64,000 bases of DNA from contig JASBUZ010000053.1 of the NCBI GenBank assembly GCA_030147635.1, forward strand, positions 1 through 64,000, read 5' to 3'. The notes under the pieces were generated by a model. The model was not told where the DNA came from, did no database searches, and worked only from the letters and a program-made list of their open reading frames with translations. The position numbers and the translations under genes are program-made. Source of the stretch: Gammaproteobacteria bacterium. Lineage in GTDB: Bacteria > Pseudomonadota > Gammaproteobacteria > Legionellales > Legionellaceae. Within the stretch, counting starts at the first letter, position 1, and each line of letters begins with the position of its first letter. This document shows positions 38,780 through 47,989 of the stretch, in pieces.

Positions 38780-39118
38780 TTAGAAAAGTTCTAACACTCG
38801 CTCAGGCGGACGGCCAATCACAGCCTTATTTTGAACAGTCACAATGGGGCGCTGCATGAGTTTTGGCTCACTCACCATCGCTTTTAGCACTGCGTCTTCA
38901 TTGGCAAGTGATAACCCAAGCGCTTTAAAGGCTGACTCATTGGTACGCACAAAATCTTTTAGCTCAAAGTGCACACGCAAAGCCTTCAGCTCCTCAAGAC
39001 TCAAAGGCGCTTTTAAATACTCAACAATCACTGGCTCAATACCTTTATCTTGTAAAATCTTCAAAGCTTCTCTTGACTTGGAGCATCTTGGATTATGATA
39101 AATGGTTATGTCTTGCAT
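38780..39118 (-). CDS. arsC: ArsC-family arsenate reductase (glutaredoxin-dependent type)
   Basis: A 112-residue thioredoxin-fold protein: ITIYHNPRCSKSREALKIL with the active Cys, VEYLKAPLS, and MQRPIVTVQNKAVIGRPPERV with the two arginines that hold the oxyanion. It has the normal ArsC/YfgD length from the ATG at 39118, which follows AGGA by about 10 bases; the longer frame to 39154 would run into the RNA gene upstream. No arsR or arsB is near, so it may be a general YfgD-type protein rather than an arsenic resistance factor. Confidence 0.88.
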   Translation of the reverse strand: MQDITIYHNPRCSKSREALKILQDKGIEPVIVEYLKAPLSLEELKALRVHFELKDFVRTNESAFKALGLSLANEDAVLKAMVSEPKLMQRPIVTVQNKAVIGRPPERVLELF

Positions 39119-39135
39119 CACGATAAGTCCTGTAA

Positions 39136-39296
39136 AAAAAGAACCAGCAACCAAGGATTTTGAACCCTGACATTCAGGTGGGCTGCGACTGTGTCAGCTC
39201 AGGCTTCCCACACTTAAGCGGTCTAGCACAACACGAACAACAAAATACATCCCTAGCATAAGCTTATCGGTTCAAAAATCATTAGCCACTGGATGG
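39136..39296 (-). ncRNA. ssrS: Probable 6S RNA
   Basis: About 160 bases on the minus strand upstream of arsC. The 5' part near 39294-39271 and the 3' part 39143-39165 can pair over more than 20 positions, counting G-U pairs, forming the long closing stem of 6S RNA. The segment GAAGCCT followed by GACACAGTCGCAG and CACCTGAA...AGGGTTCAA resembles the 3' half of gammaproteobacterial 6S RNA. A T-run (39134-39140 on the plus strand as A) ends it. A TACACT -10-like box lies just before the proposed start. 6S RNA binds sigma70-RNA polymerase in stationary phase. No covariance search was possible. Confidence 0.62.
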
Positions 39297-39319
39297 ATGC
39301 AGTGTAACACGCAACTTTT

Positions 39320-39351
39320 TCAAAAACCAATGGAGTCTGCCCCCATTGGTT
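39320..39351 (-). terminator. Intrinsic terminator of mdh
   Basis: Arms AACCAATGG (39325-39333) and CCATTGGTT (39343-39351) with a 9-base loop, followed on the minus strand by a short T-run. It lies just downstream of the mdh stop and ahead of the probable 6S RNA. Confidence 0.75.
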
Positions 39352-39360
39352 GCATTAGGT

Positions 39361-40410
39361 TTAATCTTTCAAAAGGCCTAAGTCTTTGACTGCATCACGC
39401 TCAGCACGTAGCTCGGCTAAGGTTGCATCAAATCTTTCTTGACTGAATGCATTAAACTCCAAACCCTCAATTACTTGAATGCCTTCTTCAGAGTACAAGC
39501 GTGTACCACCTGTCATAACCTTGCCTACGCGCTCTATCATGCTCGACTCTCGACGGCAAGGGAATGAGAACATCAAGCCTTCATCAACCCCATACTGCCC
39601 CTCGGAAGAAATCGCCATTGAAAAGCTTTCTCCTTTAGGTGTGTCTGTAATTAAGTGCTGAACGCCACGAATAATCGCATTAGCCGCAGAAGCAGCAGAA
39701 GATGCACCACGCTCTTTTAAAACAGCAGCGCCTCGCTGCTGAATCGTTGGTACAAACACTTCTTGCAACCAAGTTTCATCAGGAATTAAAGAGTCCACAG
39801 ATAAGCCATTAATTTTGGCGTGATAAAAATCAGGGAATTGAGTCGCTGAGTGGTTACCCCAAACCGTCATTTGTGTGACATCAGTAATATCAACACCCGC
39901 TTTTTTAGCCAACTGATTACGCGCACGCAACTCATCTAAAGTCATCATCGCGTAAAAACGCTCATCGGGTACGTCTTTTGCATGATGCTTCGCAATCAAC
40001 GCATTGGTATTACATGGATTTCCAACTACAAATACACGCACATCATTGTTTGCATAATCATTAATTGCACGACCTTGCTCAATGAAAATCTCACCATTCA
40101 CTTGCAGCAAGTCACCACGCTCCATCCCTTGCTTTCGTGGCACAGATCCCACTAAAAACGCCCAATGCACGCCCATCATCGCTTCTTTTAAGCTTGAGGT
40201 ACATTCAATATGCTTCAAACGTGGAAACGCACAATCTTCAAGCTCCATCGCCACCCCTTTTAAAGCAGGAAGTGCTTGTGGTAATTCTAAGAGGTGCAAT
40301 TCCACATCTGTATCTTCACCAAAGAGTTGGCCTGATGCGATTCTAAAAAGCAGCGCATAACCAATTTGGCCTGCAGCCCCAGTCACTGCAACTCGAACAC
40401 GTTTGTTCAT
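39361..40410 (-). CDS. mdh: Malate dehydrogenase
   Basis: A 349-residue NAD-dependent malate dehydrogenase of the cytosolic/bacterial type that keeps long substrate loops: [19 protein letters not shown] for [23 protein letters not shown] for the mobile loop Arg pair, [12 protein letters not shown], the [11 protein letters not shown] Arg, and the catalytic His in [12 protein letters not shown]. It interconverts malate and oxaloacetate in the citric acid cycle. The start is the ATG at 40410. Its promoter region is shared with divergent hemW. Confidence 0.95.
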   Translation of the reverse strand: MNKRVRVAVTGAAGQIGYALLFRIASGQLFGEDTDVELHLLELPQALPALKGVAMELEDCAFPRLKHIECTSSLKEAMMGVHWAFLVGSVPRKQGMERGDLLQVNGEIFIEQGRAINDYANNDVRVFVVGNPCNTNALIAKHHAKDVPDERFYAMMTLDELRARNQLAKKAGVDITDVTQMTVWGNHSATQFPDFYHAKINGLSVDSLIPDETWLQEVFVPTIQQRGAAVLKERGASSAASAANAIIRGVQHLITDTPKGESFSMAISSEGQYGVDEGLMFSFPCRRESSMIERVGKVMTGGTRLYSEEGIQVIEGLEFNAFSQERFDATLAELRAERDAVKDLGLLKD

Positions 40411-40430
40411 TTAATTTATCTCCCGTCTCA

Positions 40431-40443
40431 CGGTATAATACCG
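40431..40443. promoter_or_regulatory. Palindrome with TATAAT between mdh and hemW
   Basis: CGGTAT-A-ATACCG is a perfect 13-base palindrome that contains TATAAT (40434-40439), the likely -10 box of hemW, 27 bases before its start. A -35 match is poor (TTAATT at 40411). The symmetry could be a protein-binding site or chance. Confidence 0.35.
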
Positions 40444-40465
40444 CTTTTGTAAAATTCCGTGCCTC

Positions 40466-41602
40466 ATGTTACCACTATCGCTTTACATTCACATCCCTTG
40501 GTGCATCCAAAAATGTCCTTACTGTGACTTCAACTCACATAAAAGTCCAAAAGACTTGCCGGAAGTACAATATGTGAACGCATTACTAGAAGACTTAGAA
40601 GCCGATAGCCAATGGTTTACAACTCGCCCCATTCACTCAATTTTTATTGGTGGAGGCACACCAAGCTTGCTCTCAGAACGTGCCTATGAGCAATTATTTA
40701 CAGGCCTACATAAACAACTCACCTTACCCAGTGACATTGAAATTACACTTGAAGCAAACCCTGGCACGGTTGAACAAACCCGTTTTAAAGCTTATCGCGC
40801 ACTTGGTATTAATCGCCTATCACTTGGCATACAAAGTTTTAACAAAGCACAGCTGAAAGCACTTGGCCGCATTCATGACGACATTGAGGCAAAACGCGCG
40901 ATTGAAGCCGCACGACTTGCAGGCTTTGACAACATTAACTTGGATTTAATGCACGGCTTACCTAAGCAATCAGTTACCGAAGGCATACAAGACTTAGAAA
41001 CAGCCCTCTCATATACGCCAGAACACCTCTCCTGGTATCAACTCACTCTCGAGCCCAATACCGTATTTTATAAGAAGCCACCCCGCCTACCTAATGAAGA
41101 AGTGATGAGTGAGCTAGAACAACTCGGGCATGAATATCTCGCAAACTCTCAATATAAGCGCTATGAAATTTCTGCTTTCTCAAAAGCAGGCAAACAATCA
41201 CAACATAATCTCAACTACTGGCAGTTTGGTGATTATATTGGCATTGGTGCTGGCGCTCACGGCAAACTCACATCAAAAAATCATGAACAAGTTTATCGCA
41301 CGCGTAAACTGCGCCAACCTAAAGATTACCTCAACCCAAGCAAACCTTATTTAGCAGAACAAACTCTGGTGCAACCCGAAGACTTAATCTTTGAGTTTAT
41401 GCTCAACACAACCCGTCTTGAAAAGGCCATTCCCTATGCTTTGTTTACAGAAAGAACGGGGCTTGGTCTCAGCCTCCTCATACCGAAACTGTTAGAAGCA
41501 GAGCAACGAGGGTTAATTACATGCGGAAAAGTCCACTGGCAAGTAACCTCCTTTGGGCGCCGATTTACTAATGAGCTTCAGCACTTATTCTTGCCATCTT
41601 AG
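40466..41602 (+). CDS. hemW: HemW, radical SAM heme chaperone-like protein
   Basis: A 378-residue radical SAM protein of the HemN-like HemW group. LSLYIHIPWCIQKCPYCDFNS carries the 4Fe-4S cysteines C13, C17 and C20. FIGGGTPSLLS, TLEANPGTVE, RLSLGIQSFN and the GLPKQSVTEG segment follow, as does a C-terminal HemN-C domain (about 300-378). It lacks the extra features of true coproporphyrinogen dehydrogenase HemN. HemW is thought to deliver heme to respiratory enzymes. It precedes plsY on the same strand. Confidence 0.92.
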   Translation: MLPLSLYIHIPWCIQKCPYCDFNSHKSPKDLPEVQYVNALLEDLEADSQWFTTRPIHSIFIGGGTPSLLSERAYEQLFTGLHKQLTLPSDIEITLEANPGTVEQTRFKAYRALGINRLSLGIQSFNKAQLKALGRIHDDIEAKRAIEAARLAGFDNINLDLMHGLPKQSVTEGIQDLETALSYTPEHLSWYQLTLEPNTVFYKKPPRLPNEEVMSELEQLGHEYLANSQYKRYEISAFSKAGKQSQHNLNYWQFGDYIGIGAGAHGKLTSKNHEQVYRTRKLRQPKDYLNPSKPYLAEQTLVQPEDLIFEFMLNTTRLEKAIPYALFTERTGLGLSLLIPKLLEAEQRGLITCGKVHWQVTSFGRRFTNELQHLFLPS

Positions 41603-41658
41603 TCCTATCCCTGCCATACTGTTCTTTGAGGAAATCAACCATATCAATCGGAGAAATC

Positions 41659-42324
41659 ATGCTTACCCCAGTGCTCATTACAGTTTGTATGGCCGCAGCC
41701 TACACGCTCGGCTCCTTATGCTCAGCTGTGATTGTTTGTCGCATTGCGAAATTACCCGATCCCCGTACTGAAGGTTCAAAAAATCCAGGCGCTACTAATG
41801 TACTGCGGATTGCTAGTAAAAAATATGCAGCCCTAGTCTTAGTGGCTGATTTTCTGAAAGGCTTACTCCCCATTTGGCTGGCTATTATTTTACAACTTGG
41901 CCCTTTCGGCCAAGCTCTCACAGGCCTTGCTGCGGTACTCGGACATGTTTACCCCATGTTCTTTGATTTTAAAGGGGGGAAAGGGGTTGCAACCATGCTT
42001 GGTGCATTATTTGGACTTCACCCCATGTTTGGCGTCCTTGCCATCATCACTTGGATAACAGTTGCTTACTTCAGCCGCTACTCATCGCTCGCATCGATTG
42101 TGGCTGTTACCTTAAGCCCCTTTTATGCGCTACTCGCCTTTCATGAAGAACAAGCTTTCTTTCCGTTGATAGCACTGTCACTGGTTGTTTTGTATCAACA
42201 TCAAGACAACATGAAGCGCTTATTAAGCGGCACAGAATCAAAAATTAATTTGAAAAGTAAGGATAAAAAAGCTAAAACTGAAGCTAAAGATACGGCTAAG
42301 AAAACCAAAGAGCCAAAGTCATAA
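41659..42324 (+). CDS. plsY: Glycerol-3-phosphate acyltransferase PlsY
   Basis: A 221-residue membrane enzyme with about five helices. It shows the PlsY motifs [26 protein letters not shown] (substrate binding), [22 protein letters not shown] (active site) and a later RH/YQHQDN. It transfers acyl groups from acyl phosphate to glycerol-3-phosphate. The ATG at 41659 follows GGAG by 5 bases; an earlier in-frame start would precede this site. The last ~30 residues are an unusual Lys-rich tail. It overlaps tsaD convergently by 6 bases. Confidence 0.93.
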   Translation: MLTPVLITVCMAAAYTLGSLCSAVIVCRIAKLPDPRTEGSKNPGATNVLRIASKKYAALVLVADFLKGLLPIWLAIILQLGPFGQALTGLAAVLGHVYPMFFDFKGGKGVATMLGALFGLHPMFGVLAIITWITVAYFSRYSSLASIVAVTLSPFYALLAFHEEQAFFPLIALSLVVLYQHQDNMKRLLSGTESKINLKSKDKKAKTEAKDTAKKTKEPKS

Positions 42325-43335
42325 CAAAGGCAACCTTGCATGCACTTCAATCGCGTGACTCTTGTCACGCGAGCCTTGCTCCAGCTGCAAACATCCCGCA
42401 TAAGCAACCATTGCGCCATTATCAGTACAGTACTCCATTCGAGGAAAATAAATTTTGCCACCCAGTGCTTCCATGCGTGTGGTAAATACTTCTCTGAGTG
42501 CACGGTTCGCACCAACCCCACCAGCGACGACTAAACGCTTACTGCCCGTGAGCTTGAGCGCACGCTCAGTCTTCTTCCACAACGTCTCAACCACTGAGTC
42601 TTGAAATGCTTTGGCGATTGCCATTTTATCAAGTGCTGTTTGCCCACTTTTATTCCACACAGTCATCGCATGTGTTTTAAGCCCACTGAAGCTAAAGTCA
42701 CACCCAGGTCTATCCAGCATCGGTCTTGGGAAAGGGGCTATATCAGGCAAGCCGTCTACCTGAGCTGCTTCATCCGCGAGCGCTGCAAGCAGTGGTCCAC
42801 CAGGATAAGGCAAGCCCATCAGCTTTGCTGTTTTATCAAACGCCTCTCCTACTGCATCATCGACGGTCTCGCCAACCAGGGTATATTCACCCAGTGCTTT
42901 CGCGTCAATCAGCTGAGTATGTCCTCCTGAAACCAGCAAAGCGGTAAAGGGAAATTGAAGCTTCGGTGTGTCCAAACGCGCTGCCAAAATGTGTGCCTCA
43001 AGATGATGCACTGCAATTGCTGGAATGCCCAAGGCAAAACTTAAGCTCTTAGCAAACGATGCCCCAACGAGCAATGCACCCACTAAGCCTGGTCCCGTCG
43101 TATAAGCAATCGCATCAATCTCTGATTTTTTGAGCTTCGCGCGCTCGAGCACCTCATCCACCAGCGCAACAATGTATTTCACATGATCGCGCGAAGCAAG
43201 CTCAGGCACCACACCACCAAACTTTCGGTGTAGTGCAACCTGAGAATGTAGTGCATGGGCTAAAAGCCCTACTTTTGAGGAGTACAGCGCAACACCAGTT
43301 TCATCGCAGGAAGATTCAATACCTAATACAAGCAC
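42319..43335 (-). CDS. tsaD: TsaD, tRNA threonylcarbamoyladenosine transferase subunit
   Basis: A 338-residue ASKHA-fold protein (Gcp/YgjD). [16 protein letters not shown] starts it, [13 protein letters not shown] follows, the iron ligands are in [12 protein letters not shown] (His-x3-His), and [40 protein letters not shown] and the C-terminal Asp in [12 protein letters not shown] are also present. It transfers the threonylcarbamoyl group to A37 of ANN-decoding tRNAs with TsaB and TsaE. In many gammaproteobacteria it is divergent from rpsU; here the neighbours are a charged unknown protein and plsY. Confidence 0.96.
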   Translation of the reverse strand: MLVLGIESSCDETGVALYSSKVGLLAHALHSQVALHRKFGGVVPELASRDHVKYIVALVDEVLERAKLKKSEIDAIAYTTGPGLVGALLVGASFAKSLSFALGIPAIAVHHLEAHILAARLDTPKLQFPFTALLVSGGHTQLIDAKALGEYTLVGETVDDAVGEAFDKTAKLMGLPYPGGPLLAALADEAAQVDGLPDIAPFPRPMLDRPGCDFSFSGLKTHAMTVWNKSGQTALDKMAIAKAFQDSVVETLWKKTERALKLTGSKRLVVAGGVGANRALREVFTTRMEALGGKIYFPRMEYCTDNGAMVAYAGCLQLEQGSRDKSHAIEVHARLPLL

Positions 43336-43349
43336 AACTCATACCCTAA

Positions 43350-44321
43350 TTACAAACTATGGCTACGATCATGATCAAACTCATCATCATCCTCAAGCTC
43401 ATCATCATCCTCTTTATATCTAGGCAAAGGTTCATCTCTTTCACGTTGCTCTAGTGCACGCTCAATGAGCTCATCAAACTCTGTAGTCAAGTCATCACCA
43501 AAAACATCTTTTATCATATCTATATCATGGACACGCGTTCCTAGAGCTTCTGGAGCTTCTGGGTCAAAATGCTCCCAAACCAAATCCGAGTTCGGATCAC
43601 TTTCATCTAGTCGTACTTGTCGGTAGCATCCCGTCGACTTCATCGCTTCAGCAACTGCCTGTTGTAAAATTTTGTCCATCTCATTTAAGTATGCACCTGA
43701 GGGACGTCCATGTTGATCCTTAGGCACGTGCTCAGCAAATTCTGGGATATCGGCAAGTGATTGCTTAAGCCGCATTCGCCCTTCCGCATCAAACTCAAGC
43801 ATTTCACGTAGGTCAACACGACCTTCTGGTAGGGCTCTGTCACCCGCTTGCCGATCAAGCCCGGTTACCTCCATCAGTTTCTGTGCCATAGCGTCGCCAC
43901 CAGCAGCAGCACCTCGTAATGCTGCCTCATACGCTGCATGACCTCCTTCTCGTAGAATAGGCCAGTAATGTGCTCTAAAATGAGCTCTGAGCGCCTTAGT
44001 ATCTTGCTGAGATGACAAAAAAACTTGGTTTAACGAGGTATCAAACCGGTCAAAACCCTTTACTCCAGACTCACGAAGATCTTTATTCAACCGAATACTT
44101 TCTTTCACTTCGGCGCGTGCACGAGCCTTTTGCTTCTCGTCATGAGGTGCATTTGCCGCCTGCCTTCTTTGATCGGCTTCCCTCCGTATTTTATCAGCAA
44201 GTTCAGCAGCCTCTTTTTCTCTGCGCTGCTTTTCAGCCATCCTGTTTTCATAATTTACTTGCTCAAATGCATCTTTAAGTCTTTTTGCTGAACGTTCGAA
44301 CTCATCTTTGCTGTCGCTCAT
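43350..44321 (-). CDS. Highly charged protein of unknown function with coiled coil
   Basis: A 323-residue protein with no recognised family. Residues about 10-80 form a Lys/Arg/Glu-rich coiled coil (KQRREKEAAELADKIRR). Residues 86-94 read GVKGFDRFD, a motif shared with the 60-residue protein at 59836-60018. An Ala/Gly-rich middle follows, and the last ~35 residues are strongly acidic (DDDELEDDDEF), ending HDRSHSL. The ATG at 44321 follows GAGG and lies 2 bases after lpxH. The acidic tail resembles signals of some Dot/Icm-secreted proteins, but this is inference only. Confidence 0.65.
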   Translation of the reverse strand: MSDSKDEFERSAKRLKDAFEQVNYENRMAEKQRREKEAAELADKIRREADQRRQAANAPHDEKQKARARAEVKESIRLNKDLRESGVKGFDRFDTSLNQVFLSSQQDTKALRAHFRAHYWPILREGGHAAYEAALRGAAAGGDAMAQKLMEVTGLDRQAGDRALPEGRVDLREMLEFDAEGRMRLKQSLADIPEFAEHVPKDQHGRPSGAYLNEMDKILQQAVAEAMKSTGCYRQVRLDESDPNSDLVWEHFDPEAPEALGTRVHDIDMIKDVFGDDLTTEFDELIERALEQRERDEPLPRYKEDDDELEDDDEFDHDRSHSL

Positions 44322-44323
44322 AA

Positions 44324-45052
44324 TCAACCCTCAATTCGATTAAAATAAAATCCTGTTGTTTTATCATAGCACAGCACTGACGGGGGCGCATCCCAATCAC
44401 TTAGGACATACTGTTGATAACTCATCCCGTCAAACTGATGCTCCGTATGACCTGGTTTATGGGTATGGCCATGAATCACTGTTTGCACCCCACACGCCTT
44501 CAAGTGTGAGGTTAGTGATTCAGGGACCACATCCATAATCACTTGTTGCTTACGTGGGTTGGTTGCACTATGAGCCCGCACTCCCATGACAATGCGCATA
44601 CGTAGCCACTTTGGAAGCCTCATAAACGCTTTATCAAACCAGCAATTTCGAGTTAATCGTCGAAGCCATTGGTGTGCTTTATCTTCGGTACAATACCTAT
44701 CACCATGCACCAAAATAACTGGAATATCTCCTAAAATAATTGGAGCTGGTTCATCAAGCGGGATAAGTTTTGCTTGCTTAAAAAAAGCATCTCCCAATAA
44801 AAAATCACGATTGCCTCGCATAAAATACACAGACATGCCGCTATCGCTCAGTGCACGCAGTTGCTCTGCAATCTCATCACTCCAGGCAGAGGCGGTGTCG
44901 TCGCCAGCCCAAACGTGAAAAAAGTCACCCAAAATATATAAAGCACGCGCACGCGGCTTTACCCACGCCAAAAATGCCTCAAAGCGTTTGGCAATTTCTG
45001 GCATGTCCGGATGCAAGTGTAAGTCCGAAATAAAAACAGCATCAATCATCAT
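44324..45052 (-). CDS. lpxH: UDP-2,3-diacylglucosamine diphosphatase (LpxH)
   Basis: A 242-residue calcineurin-like phosphoesterase of lipid A synthesis. Metal-binding motifs are AVFISDLHL (Asp, His), LGDFFHVWAGDD, MRGNRDFLLG (Asn and His/Asp), VHGDRYCTED and VIHGHTHKPGH. It releases UMP to give lipid X. The start is ATG at 45052 or 45049; a TTG at 45061 opens the frame further but is less likely. It lies between minC and the charged unknown gene, closely spaced. Confidence 0.93.
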   Translation of the reverse strand: MMIDAVFISDLHLHPDMPEIAKRFEAFLAWVKPRARALYILGDFFHVWAGDDTASAWSDEIAEQLRALSDSGMSVYFMRGNRDFLLGDAFFKQAKLIPLDEPAPIILGDIPVILVHGDRYCTEDKAHQWLRRLTRNCWFDKAFMRLPKWLRMRIVMGVRAHSATNPRKQQVIMDVVPESLTSHLKACGVQTVIHGHTHKPGHTEHQFDGMSYQQYVLSDWDAPPSVLCYDKTTGFYFNRIEG

Positions 45053-45064
45053 AAAATTCAATAA

Positions 45065-45772
45065 CTACAGAGGCTCAATCTCAATTCGCTCACCTTTTAA
45101 AATTATCTGGCAAGGCTTATGGTATGGCTCTATGGTTTCAGGCAGTCGATAAACACCCGCTATTGCAATAAGCTCTGGGTCAAAGGACTGGCAAAAAATA
45201 CGAGCTTCTTGGTTGCCTGAGATTCCAGCAAGCACACGTCCCCGTAGTTTGCCATAAACATGGATGTTGCCTTCAGCTAATAATTCAGCGCCATGGCCAA
45301 TTGAAGCAGTCACGATTAAATCCCCCTGACTCACCACTTGTTGCCCTGAGCGTATGGGGGTAGTCAGTAATTTGGTTTGGGCTTTTGCTTTAGGTGCTGA
45401 TTTTTTAGTTTTCTTTGGTTTTACTTCTTCAACAACAGGCTTATCTTGGGCAGATGAAGCACGAAGCGTTGCAAGCCCCACCGCCGCCGCACGCTCACGA
45501 AACAGCTCACTGCCACCTTGTACTGCAATCGGAAATAGATTTCGCTTTCTAGCACAAGCACAAAGCGCTGCTAAATCAACACTCGCCTCAGACACTTCCG
45601 TACAATCGAGCACTAAAGGTGCTTGCTCAAAAAGACGTGGCGCTTGCTCAACCAATGCCTGCAATTGCTCGTCAAACGCTTCTATATCTGATTCCAGCAC
45701 CTGCAGCACTGTGAGTGTATATAGGCGACCTTTTAGCTTAAATGCTTTTAATTTCAACACATTATCCGTCAT
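45065..45772 (-). CDS. minC: Septum site-determining protein MinC
   Basis: A 235-residue MinC. The N-terminal domain, with FKLKGRLYTLTVLQVLESD, opposes FtsZ. A basic Lys/Ala linker (about 115-140) leads to the C-terminal beta-helix: IRSGQQVVSQGDLIVTASIGHGAELLAEGNIHVYGKLRGRVLAG, the polymer- and MinD-binding face. The ATG at 45772 has a GGTGGT just before it; an ATG five codons earlier is possible. In most bacteria minD and minE follow minC, but here lpxH follows and neither is in the window. Confidence 0.93.
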   Translation of the reverse strand: MTDNVLKLKAFKLKGRLYTLTVLQVLESDIEAFDEQLQALVEQAPRLFEQAPLVLDCTEVSEASVDLAALCACARKRNLFPIAVQGGSELFRERAAAVGLATLRASSAQDKPVVEEVKPKKTKKSAPKAKAQTKLLTTPIRSGQQVVSQGDLIVTASIGHGAELLAEGNIHVYGKLRGRVLAGISGNQEARIFCQSFDPELIAIAGVYRLPETIEPYHKPCQIILKGERIEIEPL

Positions 45773-45843
45773 ACCACCGATACCCATCCGCGTTTTTTTT
45801 GTTTATACTATCACGCACTAATTCCCAACAGAAGGTTAACAGC

Positions 45844-47499
45844 GTGGATAAATTGTGGTTGGAACAATATCCTGATGGCGTTCCACACACCATTGATGTT
45901 AGTGCCTATGCTTCACTTGTAGAATTATTCAATGAAGCATGCCAACAACACAAGGATCGTACTGCATACATTAATTTCGGACACAAGCTGACTTATACCA
46001 AACTTGAACAATTAAGCCGCGATTTTTCCGCCCACCTACAAAGCTTAAAGCTGCCCCAAGGCGCACGCGTCGCCATCATGCTCCCCAATACCATACAATA
46101 CCCCGTTGCTTTATTTGCCACGCTACGTGCAGGCTATGTCGTAGTGAACACTAACCCACTGTACACAGCAGACGAAGTCAGCCACCAAATTAATGACTCA
46201 AAGGCTGAAGTCCTATTGGTCCTTGCAAACTTTGCCAAAACGGTTGAAAAAGCACTTCCAAACATGCCTCATTTAAAACATGTGTTGGTTACTGAAGTAG
46301 GAGATATGCTGTCTCCACTTAAACGGGTTGTCATCAATACTGCTTTAAAATACTTCAAGAAAGATGTCCCGCCATACCATATCCCTCATGCCACCACCTT
46401 CAGAAAAGCACTTACTAAGGGCAAAAAAAAGCCATTCACAGAACCTAAGTTAAACCATGAAAATCTAGCCTTTATTCAATACACTGGGGGCACCACCGGC
46501 ATTTCCAAGGGGGCCATGCTCACTCATGGTAACTTAGTTGCTAATGTCACGCAGGCTTTTGCCTGGATTACCCCTATTGGCATTAGTCCAAAAGACATGA
46601 TTGTGACAGCACTCCCGCTCTATCACATCTTTTCGCTCACAGCGAACTGCCTCACCTTTTTAAAAGCGGGAGCCACCAACCTATTAATCACTAATCCTCG
46701 TGATATTGCAGGGTTTATTAAAACTATTAAAAACGCAAAATTTACCGCAATCACAGGCGTCAATACTTTATTTAATGCACTCTTACATCACCGAAAATTT
46801 ACCGAAGTTGATTTCTCAAAAGTACGGCTCGTACTCTCAGGTGGCATGGCGTTACAAAAAAGTATTGCTGAACTCTGGTTTGAAAAAACCAAAACACATG
46901 CCCTTGAAGCTTACGGCCTTACGGAAACAAGTCCTGCCGTCACCATGAACCCTCTGACCATGAAAACCTACAATGGTAGTATTGGACTCCCGCTCCCCTC
47001 AACAGAAATTGCTATTCGAGATGAAAGTGGGAATGACCTTGGGCCTGGTGAGGCGGGTGAATTGTGTGTAAAAGGCCCACAAGTCATGCCTGGTTACTGG
47101 CAACGTCCAGATGAAACCAGCTTGGTCTTTTGGCCCGATGGTTTTTTGCGGACCGGTGATATTGCTAAAGTGAATAAACAAGGATTTGTGTTTTTGGTCG
47201 ATCGTAAAAAAGACATGATTCTAGTCTCAGGCTTCAATGTCTACCCCAATGAGGTTGAACAAATTATTGGCCTCATGCCTGATGTTTTAGAGGTCGGTGT
47301 AGTTGGCGTTGAAGACGATTCAGGTGGCGAAGTAGTTAAGGCTTGTATTGTTAAAGAAAATCCTGAGCTAAGCAAAGAACAAGTCATCGCACATTGCCGA
47401 AAACATCTCACTGCCTACAAGGTTCCAAGGATAGTTAGCTTTTGTAATGAGCTTCCCAAAACCAATGTTGGTAAGGTCCTACGCCGCAAATTGAAGTGA
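45844..47499 (+). CDS. fadD: Long-chain fatty acid-CoA ligase FadD
   Basis: A 551-residue acyl-CoA synthetase starting with VDKLWLEQYPDGVP, which matches the FadD start. The GTG at 45844 follows AGAAGG by 8 bases and is preferred. The ATP loop is QYTGGTTGISKGAM (near 210), with ALPLYHIFSLTANCL, ITGVNTLFNALL, YGLTETSP, SGFNVYPNEVE and the catalytic Lys in PKTNVGKVLRRKLK. It activates imported long-chain fatty acids with ATP and CoA at the inner membrane. It is divergent from minC. fadL lies close by, convergent, with one small gene between. Confidence 0.94.
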   Translation: MDKLWLEQYPDGVPHTIDVSAYASLVELFNEACQQHKDRTAYINFGHKLTYTKLEQLSRDFSAHLQSLKLPQGARVAIMLPNTIQYPVALFATLRAGYVVVNTNPLYTADEVSHQINDSKAEVLLVLANFAKTVEKALPNMPHLKHVLVTEVGDMLSPLKRVVINTALKYFKKDVPPYHIPHATTFRKALTKGKKKPFTEPKLNHENLAFIQYTGGTTGISKGAMLTHGNLVANVTQAFAWITPIGISPKDMIVTALPLYHIFSLTANCLTFLKAGATNLLITNPRDIAGFIKTIKNAKFTAITGVNTLFNALLHHRKFTEVDFSKVRLVLSGGMALQKSIAELWFEKTKTHALEAYGLTETSPAVTMNPLTMKTYNGSIGLPLPSTEIAIRDESGNDLGPGEAGELCVKGPQVMPGYWQRPDETSLVFWPDGFLRTGDIAKVNKQGFVFLVDRKKDMILVSGFNVYPNEVEQIIGLMPDVLEVGVVGVEDDSGGEVVKACIVKENPELSKEQVIAHCRKHLTAYKVPRIVSFCNELPKTNVGKVLRRKLK

Positions 47500-47570
47500 G
47501 CAAAAGCTTGTCCTATGGAGAAAACTCCCCTATAGTGGCGAGTTATTTTTATCAGAATGAAGGAAAAACC

Positions 47571-47966
47571 ATGAAAAAGATGAAGTCTCTCCTGACAACG
47601 CTTGCTCTCAGTTTCACTGCAAGTGCAGCACTTGCAGTCCCCCCTAAAATGCTGATCACACATAACGAAACTGACCTCGAGTCTAATGCGTTTGTTGCAG
47701 GAACCATTCCTTCACAACATCCAACCAAAGCAAACTCTGTAGGTCGTGTGATGTGGGCGTCTGTTCGCATGGCATGCTTTGGCCACATCACCAATGGCAA
47801 ATGTCCAGCATTGATTAAAGTAGGCACCGATACAGCTAACCCAATAGAGCTCGGCATGGTGACCGTTGATTTGAACACAGGCGATATTCAGCCAAAAGAA
47901 CTGCATGCCAATGGTTATAGCATGATAGTGAACGGCCCTGCTGAAAGTACCTTACATAAAGGTTAA
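47571..47966 (+). CDS. Small exported protein of unknown function
   Basis: A 131-residue protein with a clear Sec signal peptide (MKKMKSLLTTLALSFTASAALA, cleavage after ALA). The mature part, about 109 residues, has two Cys (in RMACFGHITNGKCPALIK) that may form a disulfide, then beta-strand segments such as IELGMVTVDLNTGDIQP. No family is recognised. The ATG at 47571 follows AAGGA. It lies 70 bases after fadD and may share its messenger; it ends 10 bases before the convergent fadL. Confidence 0.75.
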   Translation: MKKMKSLLTTLALSFTASAALAVPPKMLITHNETDLESNAFVAGTIPSQHPTKANSVGRVMWASVRMACFGHITNGKCPALIKVGTDTANPIELGMVTVDLNTGDIQPKELHANGYSMIVNGPAESTLHKG

Positions 47967-47989
47967 AAAACCGCTTTTAATCAAGCGGT
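47965..47989 (-). terminator. Intrinsic terminator of fadL
   Basis: On the minus strand ACCGCTT, a 6-base loop (GATTAA) and AAGCGGT are followed by six T. It overlaps the fadL stop codon. A longer perfect inverted repeat (47981-47991 with 47994-48004) lies within the last fadL codons and may compete with it. Confidence 0.75.

Noticed and set aside
39119-39154. Longer N-terminus for the arsC-like protein
   Set aside because: It would place coding sequence over the terminator T-run of the probable 6S RNA, and the family start is MQDITIYHNPRC.
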